NCBI GenBank assembly: GCA_032716605.1
Contig: CM064495.1
Location: forward strand, 21,195,676 to 21,259,675
Reading direction: 5' to 3'
Length of the DNA stretch: 64,000 nucleotides
Origin: Paralithodes platypus
Lineage: Eukaryota > Arthropoda > Malacostraca > Decapoda > Lithodidae
Shown here piece by piece: positions 10,337-21,136 of this stretch. A program made the position numbers and the translations under genes. A model generated the notes under the pieces. The model ran no database searches and had not been told where the DNA came from. It worked only from the letters and a program-made list of their open reading frames with translations. Each line of letters opens with the position of its first letter. Positions within the stretch are counted from its first letter, which is position 1.

Positions 10337-11724
10337 CATTCTTCCTTACTAATTTGCTTAGTTTTTTCTCAGAGGTATATGAAGCAGTAGATAATGACAA
10401 GTCATATGATATTATATATTTAGATTTCAGTAAAGCTTTCGACAGAGTCCCTCATGAGAGATTGATGAGAAAGGTTGAGGCACATGGAATAGGTGGGGCG
10501 TTGTTAGGATGGATTAGGTCATGGCTAATTGGTAGGAAGCAGAGAGTCAGCATAAATGGTACCAAGTCAGAATGGGGAGCAGTCAAAAGTGGTGTCCCCC
10601 AGGGATCGGTATTAGGTCCCCTGTTGTTTCTTATATACATAAATGACCTAGATTTAGGTATAACTAGTAGGATAAGTAAATTCGCAGACGATACTAAAAT
10701 AGGGAGATCAATTGATTCAGATAGCGATATAGAGTGCCTCCAAAGGGATCTAGATACCTTACATGAATGGTCAGTAAATTGGCAGATGAAGTTTAACATT
10801 GACAAATGCAAGGTATTAAAGATAGGGAAGATGCAAACAAATTTTAAATATAAACTAGCTAATTTAGAATTAGAAAATTCAGACTGCGAGAAAGATCTAG
10901 GTGTGTTTGTTAGCAATGATTTGAAGCCTAGAAAACAGTGTATAAGCGTTCGTAATAAGGCAAACAGGATTCTCGGGTTCATCTCTAGGAGTGTGAGTAA
11001 CAGAACTGCTGATGTTATCTTAAAACTTTACTTGTCATTAGTGAGACCCCACATGGATTATGCTGTCCAATTTTGGTGTCCTTATTACAGAATGGACATA
11101 GATTCATTGGAGAGAGTACAGCGTAGAATGACAAAAATGATCCATAATATTAGAAATCTTTCGTATGAAGAAAGGTTGAAGAAATTAGGTTTACATTCGT
11201 TAGAGAGACGCAGAGTTAGAGGGGATATGATAGAGGTGTTCAAGTGGGTTAGTGGGATTAACAAAGGGGACATGGCAAATGTACTAAAGCTCAGTGATAG
11301 CGAAAGAACTCGTACCAATGGTTTCAAATTAGATAAATTTCGTTTCAGAAAAGATATAGGCAAGTATTGGTTTGGTAACAGAGTTGTAGATGGGTGGAAT
11401 GGACTACCAAGTGCTATAGTGGGATCTAAAACTGTAGGGAGCTTTAAGATAAAATTAGATAAGCATATGGACGAGAAGGGTTGGGTGTGAAGGGGGATCA
11501 GCCGGGTTGGGCCAATCAGCGCTCTGCAGACCTCCATAATCCTGCGTTAATCTCTAACCGTTTTGGTAAGATGATCCTCAGGGTATTAGAGTGTGAAGCC
11601 TATAATTGGGCTTTGTAATTGAATTGGGGTTGTGTGGGGCAGGGATCTGCCTTGCTTAGGCCAATCGGCTTTCTGCAGACTCCCATTTTCTTATGTTCTT
11701 ATGTTCTTATGTTCCTATGTTTCT
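10337..11724 (+). mobile_element. CR1-like LINE, 5'-truncated, inserted in LINE II
   Basis: Holds the RT part of a CR1-type ORF2 and about 190 bases of 3' UTR. It ends in a repeat of an 8-bp unit close to TTCTTATG (11693-11722). A short 8-bp tail repeat is a hallmark of CR1 elements. LINE II sequence flanks it on both sides: its frame stops at about 10336 and resumes at 11728. No clear target duplication was seen. Confidence 0.85.
10354..11490 (+). CDS. CR1-like reverse transcriptase, C-terminal part
   Basis: 378 residues open without interruption. RT motifs are in order: IYLDFSKAFDRVPH (about residues 21-34), SGVPQGSVLGPLLF (about 79-92), the catalytic FADD (nucleotides 10681-10692), and a WxVNWQMKFN region. 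They are followed by the thumb and a C-terminal domain ending in LDKHMDEKGWV. The N-terminal endonuclease and first RT motifs are missing because of 5' truncation, and the apparent first Met is not the native start. Reverse transcriptase copies element RNA at the nicked target. This is the best-preserved LINE frame in the window, which suggests a recent insertion. Confidence 0.85.
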   Translation: MLSFFSEVYEAVDNDKSYDIIYLDFSKAFDRVPHERLMRKVEAHGIGGALLGWIRSWLIGRKQRVSINGTKSEWGAVKSGVPQGSVLGPLLFLIYINDLDLGITSRISKFADDTKIGRSIDSDSDIECLQRDLDTLHEWSVNWQMKFNIDKCKVLKIGKMQTNFKYKLANLELENSDCEKDLGVFVSNDLKPRKQCISVRNKANRILGFISRSVSNRTADVILKLYLSLVRPHMDYAVQFWCPYYRMDIDSLERVQRRMTKMIHNIRNLSYEERLKKLGLHSLERRRVRGDMIEVFKWVSGINKGDMANVLKLSDSERTRTNGFKLDKFRFRKDIGKYWFGNRVVDGWNGLPSAIVGSKTVGSFKIKLDKHMDEKGWV

Positions 11725-11727
11725 GCC

Positions 11728-12712
11728 CGGAATCAAGCCAAATCTGTTCTTCGACTTGCCAAGCACTCTTTCATCAATAATAAATGCACTGAACTATCCA
11801 ACTCTAGCTCTTCCCAAGCTTTCTGGCATCTAGCCAAAAACCTCTCCAACAACTTTTCTTCCTCGTCTTTCCCTCCCCTTTTCCAGTCTGATGGCACAAC
11901 CATCACTTCTTCCTCTGACAAAGCTGAACTCTTTGCTCAAACTTTTGCCAGAATGTCTACCTTGGATGATTCCGGTGCTATTCCTCCCTCACCACCCCCC
12001 TCTCTCCTACTTATGCCTAATATCCTAATCTCTTCTAAAGATGTACTTTCTACCCTCTCTAGGCTTAATACTAAGAAGGAGTATGGTCCGGACGGTGTTC
12101 CTCCTGTTGTACTTAAAAACTGTGCTTCTGTGCTGACCCCCTGCCTAGACAAACTCTTTCATCTCTGTTTCTCCTCTAACATCTTTCCTTCTTGCTGGAA
12201 GTTTGCTCTCATTCAACCTGTCCCAAAGAAGGGTGACCGCTCTCAACCCTCCAATTATCGTCCAATTGCTCTCATCTCTTGTATCTCTAAAGTTTTTGAA
12301 ACTATTCTTGCTTCCAAATTTCTTAAGCATTTCTCTTCTCATAATCTGCTCTCATATTGCCAGTATGGCTTCCTTAAGGGTCGCTCTACTGGTGATCTTC
12401 TTTCATATCTTACTAACTCTTGGTCATCCAACTCTTGGGACTTCAGTGAGACTTTTTTCTGTTGACTTAGACATATCGAAGGCCTTCGATAGAGTCTGAC
12501 ACAAGTCTTTAATTTTCAAACTGCCCTCCTTCGGTTTCTGTCCCTCCATCTGTTCCTTTGTCTCTAATTTCCTTTCTGGCCGTTCCATAGCTGCGGTTGT
12601 GGCCGGCCATCACTCAATTCCTCATCCTATCAACTCCGGTGTTCCTCAGGGTTCTGTCCTATTTCCTATTTTCTTTCTAATTTTCATAAATGATCTTCTC
12701 AACTGTATTTAC
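11728..12712 (+). pseudogene. LINE II RT, first half (broken)
   Basis: Reads SARNQAKSVLRLAKHSF, then the fingers motif KKEYGPDGVPPVVLKN and the block KKGDRSQPSNYRPIAL. A frameshift follows in a T run near 12450. The palm motif DISKAFDRV (followed by TGA) and SGVPQGSV near 12640 come next. The frame ends at FLIFINDLLN where the minus-strand LINE begins. The RT catalytic box is found 3.4 kb away at 16144. Serine codons and TC-rich composition run through the whole piece. Confidence 0.8.
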
Positions 12713-15700
12713 CTAATTGTATTTACCTAATTGTAGTTTACAGGAGTTGAGCTAAGCTCGTGTTGTCCCGTCTCTCAGTCTACTTTTTATCCAATTTTTT
12801 CTTGAAAATATGGATGTTCCTTGCCCCTACCACCTCCTCCTCCAGCCCATTCCATTTGTCAATACATCTATAGGGGAAGCTAAACTTCCTGATATCGTTC
12901 TTGCAGGTAGGTCTTTTTACTTTGTAGCTGTGGCCTCTAGTTATTCCTGTATCCATAATTAATATATCCTCCCTATCCAGCCCCCGGGTACATTTGTACA
13001 TCATTATCATGTCTCCCCTCTCTCTCCTCTCTTTTAGACTCGGTAGATTTAATTTGTCTAGCCTCCCTTCATATGGCAGTTCTCTGAGACTTGGAACCAA
13101 TCTAGTGACTGCTCTCTGGATTCTTTCTAACTTGTGAACATGCTTCTTTAGATGCGGGGACCACACCACTGCTGCATACTCCAATCTTGGTCTAATCATA
13201 CTCTTCATAATTTTCGCTACCATGGTCTCATCCAAGTAGTTCAGAGCAACTTTCATATTCCCGGCCATTGCATACATTCCGCTAAAGAGCTTGTTAATAT
13301 GTTTCTCTGGTGACAAATTATCTTGTATAATCAACCCTAATCTTTTTCTTTTTCGGCCTTGCTAATTATATTATCTCCCATCCTGTACTCCCAATTTGGT
13401 CTATTCACACTTCTTCCCATATTTAACACATGGCATTTACTTATATTAAATTTCATTTTCCACTTGGTGCTCCATTCGTATATTTTATCTAAATCCCCTT
13501 GCAGCTCCTCACAACTACTTTTATTTGTTATTTGTCTCATAATTTTTACGTCATCTGCAAACATTGACATGTAAGAGTTTATGCCTATCGGCAGGTCATT
13601 CACGTACATAAGGAACATGAGATGTGCCAACACAGATCCCTGCGGCACACCACTCTCAACTTTCCGCCACGATGAGTAAGTTCCTCTAATGTTGGTCCTC
13701 ATTTCTCTATCTGTTAAATAGCTCTCCATCCATTTCAGCAAACTCCCCCTGACACATCCTAGCGTCTCAAGCTTAGATAACTATCTCTTATGTGGTACCT
13801 TATCGAATGCTTTGGAAAGGTCTAAGTAGACTCAGTCCACCCATCCGCCTCTCTCTTGGAGTACATCTATCACCCTACTGTAATAACATAGCAAACTGGT
13901 AACACAAGATGTCCCTTCTCTGAATCCAAATTGCTTTGGGGTTATTATCTTCTTTCTCTCCAACATTTTCATCCATCTCTTCCTAATTAACTTTTCACAA
14001 ATCTTGCATACAATACTAGTAAGTGAAACTGGTCTATAGTTTAGAGGGTCCTCAGGGTTTCCATTCTTGTATATCGGAATGATATTAGCTCTTTTCCATT
14101 CAACAGGAACCTGTCCTTTATCTAAGGAAGCTTGAATTATGTCCCTCACTGGCTCCACTAATTGCTCTGCACACTCCTTTAAAACCCAGGCAGACACTTC
14201 ATCCGGTCCCATAGCTTTCCTTACTTCAAGTCCTCTCATCGCAGATAACAGCTCATCTCTAGTTATTTCAATCTTACTAAGACCACTCTCCAGTACTCCC
14301 GCCTGTGGTTCGTCAAAACCTTCCTCTCTAGTAAAAACTGACCCCAATTTGTTATTCATTACCTCACACATGTCCGATACATTTTCATACGTCCTAGCAT
14401 CAACTCTTAATTTAGTAATTTGTTTCTTTACCTTCAACTTACTGTATATATATTTATAAAATAATCTAGGGTCACTTTCACATTTATTTACTATGTTCTT
14501 CTCATAGTTCATTTTAACTTGCCTAATTATGTTAACATATCTATTCCTCTCCTGTTTATATTTATTCCGATTACTCTGTGTTCCTTCTTCTTAATCTAGC
14601 CCAAGCTGCATCACGCCTACCCAAAGCTCTTTTGCATTTCAAATTAAACCAATCTTTCTGCTTAGTAAAATTTCCAGTTTTATATCTTGGGACAAACAGA
14701 TTGGTTCCTACTCTATAAATTTCGAGGAATCTACTATATTTACCTTGTACGTCCCGTTCCTTCAAAATAAGATCCCAATCTACTCCCTCTAAATATCTTT
14801 TCAAGGATACATAATCAGCTTTACTATAATTTAATCTGTCATTTATGTAGCTATTGTCTAATCTATTGGCATTACTCGAGGTCAACTTCCATTTTAGTAA
14901 TAGGTGATCACTTTTACCTACAGGACATAGATAGTTTATATCACTAATTTCGTGAGGATCTTTTGTAAAAATCAGATCGAGTTTAGAAGGTTCGTTATTA
15001 CCCCTCATTCTTGTATTTTCCTTCACATGTTGTGCAAGTACATTTTCCGTAACCAACTCCACTAGCCGACTTCCCCAAGATCTCTGATTTGGCCCTGCAT
15101 CTCCCGATTCCCAATCAACCTCACTACAGTTGAAATCTCCTACCAAGATCAATCGATTCTTCCTTAAAAGCAATCTTCTCAACGACTGAATCATATCCTC
15201 TACCATCTACTCCAACTCCCTCCATGCTCTGGTCTTTGGTGGCATGTAAGCTACTGCTATGTCTAGCTTTTTTCCTTCTATATCATTGAGTTCAACTGCC
15301 ATTATTTCTGCCTTGTCATTATTTAACTCCACGTGCTTTGCTGTCATAGGGTTCTTAACTAATACTGCCACTCCACCTCTCCTTTTACCCTTTCTATCAT
15401 TTCTCCATATATTATATCCTTCGCTAAACACTATGTTGCTGTCAAAGTCCTGGTTCAGCTTTGTCTCTGTCAAACAGACTATCTGTGGTTGATCTTTTCT
15501 TAATATATTATCTAACTCTACCTTTTTACTGTTTATTCCATCTATATTAGTGTAGTAGCACAGTATATTTGAATCCACCTCCTTGTTTCTCTTCCCTCTC
15601 TGCCTCCTATCAGGTTCACCTCCTCCTCCATCCCTTCCCTGACCCAGTTCCACCTCCCCCGCTAATTCTATTCTCCTCCCCCCTTTCTCTCCCTCTGTTC

Positions 15701-16135
15701 CACCCTCTCCACCACATCCTGGCTCTCTCTCCGGTCCCCTGCTCCCTGCATTATCTCTCGCTCCGTCTCCTTGCTTTGACTTCGTACTTGTCTCTCTGTC
15801 TCTTTCCCTATCACTCCTCTTACTTTCGGTTCTTGGTGGCTCCTGATGTACCACTTCCTTACTTGCCCTTCCCTTATTCTCCAAAAAAAAAAAACTTCTT
15901 TTGCTCTTCAGACAACTTTCCATTCTCTTCATCAGCCTTAGCTTGGAGTTCCCTTAACTGTTCCCGTTCTTCTACACTTAGGTCCTTTTTTACCCTTATA
16001 TGATTCAGCTCTGTCGAATTTAATTTCCAGCTCACATTGGCTACTGCTTCTGCTGTTGATCTAAACTTTAGTTCCACTCTTAGTGGTCTCATCTCGCCCT
16101 TCTTATATATTCCTAACCTAGTACATCTAGTCCCA
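12713..16135 (-). mobile_element. Minus-strand CR1-like LINE, nearly full length
   Basis: An ORF1-like domain, endonuclease, RT and 3' end lie in order from 16135 down to 12713. Its 3' tail, on the minus strand, is two and a half copies of a 14-bp unit containing TAGGTAAATACAAT (12713-12740). It splits LINE II between the INDLL block and the CADD box. A short 3-bp repeat (GTA) may be the target duplication but is not convincing. Coding breaks are few: two frameshifts, one homopolymer slip and three stops. Confidence 0.8.
12780..14512 (-). pseudogene. Reverse transcriptase of the minus-strand LINE (broken)
   Basis: Follows the endonuclease after a frameshift near 14570. Motifs are in order: KAMGPDEVSAWVLKE, NPEDPLNYRPVSLTS, the palm block YLDLSKAFDKVPH (between an in-frame TGA at about 13832 and a TAG at about 13790), SGVPQGSVL, the catalytic FADD near 13555, then the thumb after a frameshift near 13335. 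It ends at 12780 with LDKK. The domain order and length fit a CR1-like ORF2. Three stops and frameshifts inactivate it. Confidence 0.8.
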
Positions 16136-16140
16136 TCCAT
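14571..16140 (-). pseudogene. ORF1-like domain fused to AP endonuclease (minus-strand LINE)
   Basis: From 16140 the frame reads a domain with VKKDLSVEEREQLRELQ, typical of LINE ORF1 C-terminal regions. It reaches a run of 12 T (plus-strand A, 15888-15899) where the frame slips by one. It then continues through a charged, low-complexity linker rich in E, R and G into an AP endonuclease starting CYYTNIDGINSKK. Catalytic-type motifs are LTETKLNQ, YMPP, LVGDFNCSEVDW and GKSDHLLLKW. A single TAG at 15207-15209 breaks it. The frame ends at 14571. Ending ORF1 and endonuclease in one frame suggests a fused polyprotein; the slip makes this unproved. Confidence 0.75.
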
Positions 16141-16989
16141 TCATGTGCAGACGACTCTACTTTACACCACTCAATTAGTTTTCCAGTACGCCCCCGCCAG
16201 CAGTTCCTCAAAAGTAAACGTAATGAAGCCATAAAATGCTTCTCTTCTGATCTAGCTACTATTTCCAATTGGGGTAGAGAAAACCTTGTTACATCTAGTG
16301 CTTCCAAAACTCAATTTATCCATCTTACTACCCGTCAGGAACCTCCAGAGGACTATCCCTTATTCTTCAACAATACAAAAATCAACCCTTCATCTTCCCT
16401 CAATGTTCTCGGTGTCTCTTTTTCTTCTGCTCTCACTTTGAAAGACCATATTACCAGTCTCGCTAAGGCAGCCTCCCAGAAGCTGGGTGTCCTCAACCGC
16501 CTCAAGGGGTTCTTTACCCCTGCGCAGCTTCTTGCTCTGTACAGGGGCACAGTGCGTCCTTGTATTGAGTATTGTTCACATGTGTGGGGAGGATCCTCTC
16601 ACACCGCACTCCTAGATAAAGTAGAAAGGAATGCCTTTCGTATCATTAACTCCCATCTACTCACCAACTCTCTGCAATCTCTCTCTCTTCGCCGCAATGT
16701 TGCATCTCTCTCACTATTCTATCGCTACTACAATAATCAGTGTTCCTCAGAGCTTTCCCAGTGTATACCACCTCCTCTACGTAGGGTACGTAGTACCCGC
16801 CTTGCAACACAATCCCATCCCTACTCTGTGCAACCCTCCAACCCAAGAGTGAAACGCTATTCTCAGACTTTCTTCTATTCAACTGCTGAACTCTGGAACT
16901 CTCTCCCAGAATTAGTCTTTCCCTCTTCCTATTACTTAAATTGCTTCAAACTCCATGTGTCCAGGCATTTTAGCTCGAACGTCCCTTGA
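16138..16989 (+). pseudogene. LINE II RT, second half
   Basis: Resumes LINE II after the minus-strand LINE. The CADD at 16144-16155 stands where most LINEs have F/Y-A-D-D. A stop is read near 16230, then the frame is clean from 16438: thumb motif LNVLGVSFSSALTLKDHI, GTVRPCIEYCSHVWGG, and the C-terminus ending VSRHFSSNVP at 16989. The 3' UTR and poly(A) follow. The CADD variant keeps both catalytic aspartates. Confidence 0.8.
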
Positions 16990-17091
16990 TTTCGGCCCTG
17001 TCACTCCTTGAAATCTGGGGGAGGCACTCGCTGCAGGCAGTAATGCCTTTTGTCTCCCTCATTCACATAGAAAAAAAAAAAAAAAAAAAAA

Positions 17092-19290
17092 CGACACACA
17101 GAAACATTCCCCAGCACCCCACACACAGGACATAACACAACAAATTCAATCACTCAACACTCAGATTAACAACAAAATACAAGAACAACAAACACTAAAT
17201 TGGAATAACTACCTACAAACACTTGATCACAAAACAGGCTCTAAACAACTCTACAAAACACTGAACAGCATCACACTTTCCAACAGCAACACAACACAAC
17301 CACATGCTGCAATCACAACAACAGACACTATTCCTTCATATAAACAACTAGCAAACGCTCTCATTAATCACTTATCTCATGTCAGCCACCTAAAACCCCA
17401 TAAAGACGACCGACTTGTCATCCGACGTAAGAGACAATTCCCCACAGACCCTGACTATACACCCTTCACCAACAACCAAACAAAGCACATCATCAACAAT
17501 CTCAAGCACTCACCCGCCTGTGGTCTAGATAACATAAGCAACATACACCTCAGACACCTAGGACCACAGGGCATACAAGCACTCACTAACATATCAAACT
17601 ACAGTTATTCACAACACAATACCAGACATCTGGAAGCATTACATTCCCCAAACCCAACAAAGTCCCCATGCTACCCTCCTCACACCGCCCTATCACACTC
17701 CTTTGCACCTCCAAAGTCATAGAACGCCTAGTACTACAACTGACCACACACACTCTACCCCTAGCTCCAACACAGCATGGCTTCAGGCCACTGCACTCCA
17801 CAAACACTCTTCTTACAGACCTTTCACAAAGAGCTTTTGACGGCATCAACTCAGCCAGCCCACCACACAGATCACTACTTGCCACACTCGACATTAGTAA
17901 AGCCTTCAATGTCATCCCCCGCCACAACCTAACAAACAAAATCTATGACACAAACATGCACAACAACACAAAAAGGTGGCTGGCCAACTTCCTAGCAGGG
18001 AGATGTGCACATGTATTTTTTGCTGGTCAGTCATCTAGCATCAGAAACTTCCCAAATGGAGTCCCGCAAGGATCCGTCCTGTCGCCCGCTCTTTTCAATC
18101 TGTACATGCATAATATAACTACGCCCCATACACCCCAAATAAACATAGCCTTATATGCAGATGACATAACACTCACATGCACACACCAAAATCCAGACTC
18201 AACAACACTTCTCCTTCAACCCTATCTTAACACACTTCATGACTGATGCACACTACAAACAGACTCAATTTAGCCCCAGCCAAATTCACCGCACCCCTCC
18301 TCACAAGCTGGACAGCCGAACACAAATACACCCCACAACTCCCCATAAATAACACACCCCTAACACTCACACACTCACCCAAAATCCTAGAAGTAACATA
18401 TGATACTCTAATGTCATTCAAACAACATACCACAAACATGAAAAATAAACTAACACCCAGACTTAACGCCCTCAGGTCACTTGCCCACACAAAATTTGGA
18501 CACAACAAAGAAACCACCACCACAGTTTACAAACTATACATAGGATCAGTGATGTAATATGCAAGTCCTGTCTGGGCTTCTAATCTAGCTGAAAGACATC
18601 ACAAGACTTTACAGACTTTTTAAAATAAAGCCCTAAAAATCATCACAGGCTGCACAGCTACTACACCTACAGATCACCTACATCAAGAAACCAAAGTCCT
18701 CAAAGTAAAAAACCATCTGGACATGAGAGGCACTCAATTCCCAGCTGCAGCTTCCACAAACCAACACCACCCACTTAATTACATGGCAACACACCCACAA
18801 ACACCAAGACATATCAAAACAACACCCAGCTCACGGTATTACACACAAATACTGTCTTATCTCCGTCCCTGGCTACCCCAAACCAGCTCCCAGAAACACA
18901 TCTATACTCCTATCTCTTCCATCCAATCACTCCTAGACAACACGCAGCTGCAGGCACGTCCTCACGAAATCCATCCATCTGAATCCTCCCTTCCTCACGA
19001 GGACAGAGTTCACTTGGCCAGGCTGAGATGTGGGCACCATCCATCTCTTCTGAGCTATCAGAAGAGACTGGATGTCTCCATAGACGACACCTGCCCGGGA
19101 TGTAACACAGCACCCCATACCATTGGACACATCCTAGAAGACTACATTTCACACAATCACTTACGCCAACAACACAATCTACACTCCTTGCGAGCTCTGT
19201 GGGAAAGCACGACCGTGGCCATGGCCTTCCTTAGGGACTCGGGTCTGTTCGGCCAGGCAGATTAGGGAACGACAACAATAACAACAACCT
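17092..19290 (+). mobile_element. LINE I, 3' part
   Basis: Continues LINE I after LINE II with the same G-poor, A/C-rich coding strand. It carries the RT and C-terminal zinc-finger region, and ends in an ACAACAATAACAACAAC tail (about 19269-19287). No clear target duplication was found. Confidence 0.8.
17093..19265 (+). pseudogene. LINE I reverse transcriptase and C-terminal finger (broken)
   Basis: The first frame starts DTQKHSPAPHTQ and includes SPACGLDNISNIHLRHLGP, the first RT block. It shifts near 17615 to the frame with HRPITLLCTSKVIERL, DISKAFNVIPRH, NGVPQGSVLSPALF and the catalytic YADD (18154-18165). Another shift near 18243 and two stops (about 18555 and 18621) precede the last frame, which ends with DTCPGCNTAPHTIGHILED and LRDSGLFGQAD. 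The last Cys of the CPxC...H...C finger seems replaced by Tyr. The lineage looks Jockey/I-like. Confidence 0.8.
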
Positions 19291-19779
19291 ATATTTATCT
19301 TACCTGTAGTGCAATTGATATTACCAAACTTCTTTAATCATGATCCATTTAATCCATCAACTCAAGATTAACTGTGACTCTCATGCTTGAGGGAGGTCAT
19401 CTACATTTTTTTTTTTTTTTCTATATTCCAACTTACTTCCTCTCGGGCATAGGCCGAGAGCCTTAACATTCACCGCTTTACAATGAACAGTGAAGCCCGT
19501 GAGGTCTTGTTCCACTCTAGGGAGTGAGACATGTGAAGCACGTAGAGTACAACGAGCACCTACCATCTTGCCTTCACATGAGGCACGGTGCTCACTCATG
19601 GCCCGAAACGACCCCATCTCTGAAGCCACCTCATTCCCGTGCTTCACTGTCTCACCCCCTACACTCGGACTCTCACACTTACACACACACAACGCCACCT
19701 GTTGAGCAGATAACTCACCAGGCATTGCACCCCTATAGCATATTTTGAATATGGGAATATTCATACAGTCCTATTTAAT
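19291..19779. other. Unassigned DNA with a poly(T) run
   Basis: A run of 14 T at about 19406-19419 could be the poly(A) tail of a minus-strand retroelement covering 19406-19765, where a 127-residue minus-strand frame is open. That frame matches no family I recognise. A CA-rich tract lies near 19680-19692. Confidence 0.4.
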
Positions 19780-19960
19780 CGGGGAACAATGAGGGTATTT
19801 TATTGACGTTTCGGTGGACTTGTGGTAATGCACTGATACCAGGTACAGCACAAATTCCATCCTAATAATATCTTCCCATTGATACATCGGGATTTGAACC
19901 CGGGACCTTTGGATTACCAGGCCAGTGGCAAGACCACTCCACCACACCTCCACCACACCT
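19780..19960 (-). mobile_element. tRNA-derived SINE-like sequence
   Basis: On the minus strand a tRNA-like head holds an A-box-like TGGTGGAGTGGTC and the B-box GGGTTCAAATCC (about 19890-19901). An AT-rich body of about 110 bases follows. The head differs from the SINE at 421-561. Only one copy is visible here, so the element edges are approximate. Confidence 0.5.
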
Positions 19961-20084
19961 ATGTGTGAAACATATGTTCACACTACAAAGGTAACTTATC
20001 TAAATGATAATTTATTACTACTATTAATAATATTTGTCGCTAGATTGTAGTTTGCCAACATAAGCTAATAAAGTAGGTGGAGAG

Positions 20085-20328
20085 AGGGAGAGACAGAGAG
20101 CGAGAGAAGTTTCAGTTACTGAAAGAGGGAATCCACTGCTCATTATGAATTACGGGAACATTATTTATGAACAAATAAGTAAATAAGTTTAACATTCGAT
20201 ATAAAACTTCATCAATACCTAAATAATTGTCAGGGAATGCTCACTAACAACATATATATATCACGGTGATTGTAAACAACCACACGTTGCCACTCCCCCC
20301 CCCCCCCCCCCCCCCAACTGTTCCCTAC
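20085..20328 (-). repeat. Dispersed repeat copy B, left half (host of the BEL insertion)
   Basis: Inverted match to about 4340-4604, ending in a run of 21 C (20295-20315) and ACTGTTCCCTAC. The last five bases, CCTAC, are one copy of the BEL target duplication. Confidence 0.75.
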
Positions 20329-21104
20329 TGTGGGGGATAATATGGCCAAAGGTTATCTCTTACCACACCAATCGAAATATTAAATTAATCAACATAAATA
20401 AAATAAAGTCTGAGATCGCCTACCTTATGGTATGAACTATGGTAGCCTATCTCTCAGGATGCCCTAACTAAACATTGTATAAATGGCCATATATATCAAT
20501 GACTTAGCTATAACTAGGGTCCTGGTTTAGTTCAGAGGATTCCGGCTTCGGTAGATAAGGGTTATAGGTCAGGACTCCGGGCCGGGCGTGGGAATTGTGG
20601 GGGAGGAGATCACGGGACACGTCTCTACCGTTCAGATGTTTACTAGCGTCTGATCGGAACTTCAATTTCCGACTCTTAAATAAACTATATATTAATTCGT
20701 TACCAAGGGTTCATTCCCTCTTCACGAAATCATATAAATAATTATCAGCATTTAAATTATATAATTATAAAGGTGAACATCGTTTCACAACGATTTAGTG
20801 AACATAATATCAAGATATTAACGACCCTAAAGCAAACGGTGGATCATCGCGTATGCGGTCGCGGGAATATTTAAACTGATCCTCTTTACAGTTCTTCTAA
20901 ACTTATTTCTACAAGGTTTTATAACTAAATTAACTTGATCAAGGTAATCTTATACAGTACTAAATTACCTAACATTAATTAATCTCTACAATATATACAA
21001 TCACCGGGTTCTGGTAGGAAATTGTTCACTCGAGTGAGTTTACCCTATCGGAAGGTTGTTGCCAACATTTCCCAGATACCGGTGTAGTCAATTTATTTCT
21101 CACA
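20329..21104 (-). repeat. BEL 3' LTR
   Basis: The downstream LTR on the coding (minus) strand, 776 bp. It starts TGTGAG and ends CCCCCACA in that orientation. It matches 27606-28380 almost throughout, with a 3-bp ATC difference near 20846. No clear polypurine tract precedes it on the minus strand. Confidence 0.95.
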
Positions 21105-21136
21105 GATTGGGGCCCGGCGAAGTATGATGTGTCGCA

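Larger units (their letters stand above)
8367..17091 (+). mobile_element. LINE II with three nested insertions
   Basis: A 5'-truncated non-LTR element with TC-rich coding DNA, inserted in LINE I. Its own sequence is in four pieces: 8367-8487, 10268-10336, 11725-12712 and 16135-17091. These are separated by a solo Gypsy LTR, a CR1 copy and a minus-strand LINE. It ends in a poly(A) run of 21 (17071-17091). The protein order across pieces (endonuclease-RT linker, RT fingers/palm, CADD box, thumb and C-terminus) is colinear, which proves the nesting. Other fragments are at 41066-41241, 47311-47692 and 53563-53656. Confidence 0.8.

Noticed and set aside
10452..11537. Two long minus-strand frames opposite the CR1 RT
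   Set aside because: The plus strand holds the ordered RT motifs; the opposite frames are shadows.
12713..12740. Independent minisatellite
   Set aside because: The 14-bp repeats are exactly at the 3' end of the minus-strand LINE and are its tail.
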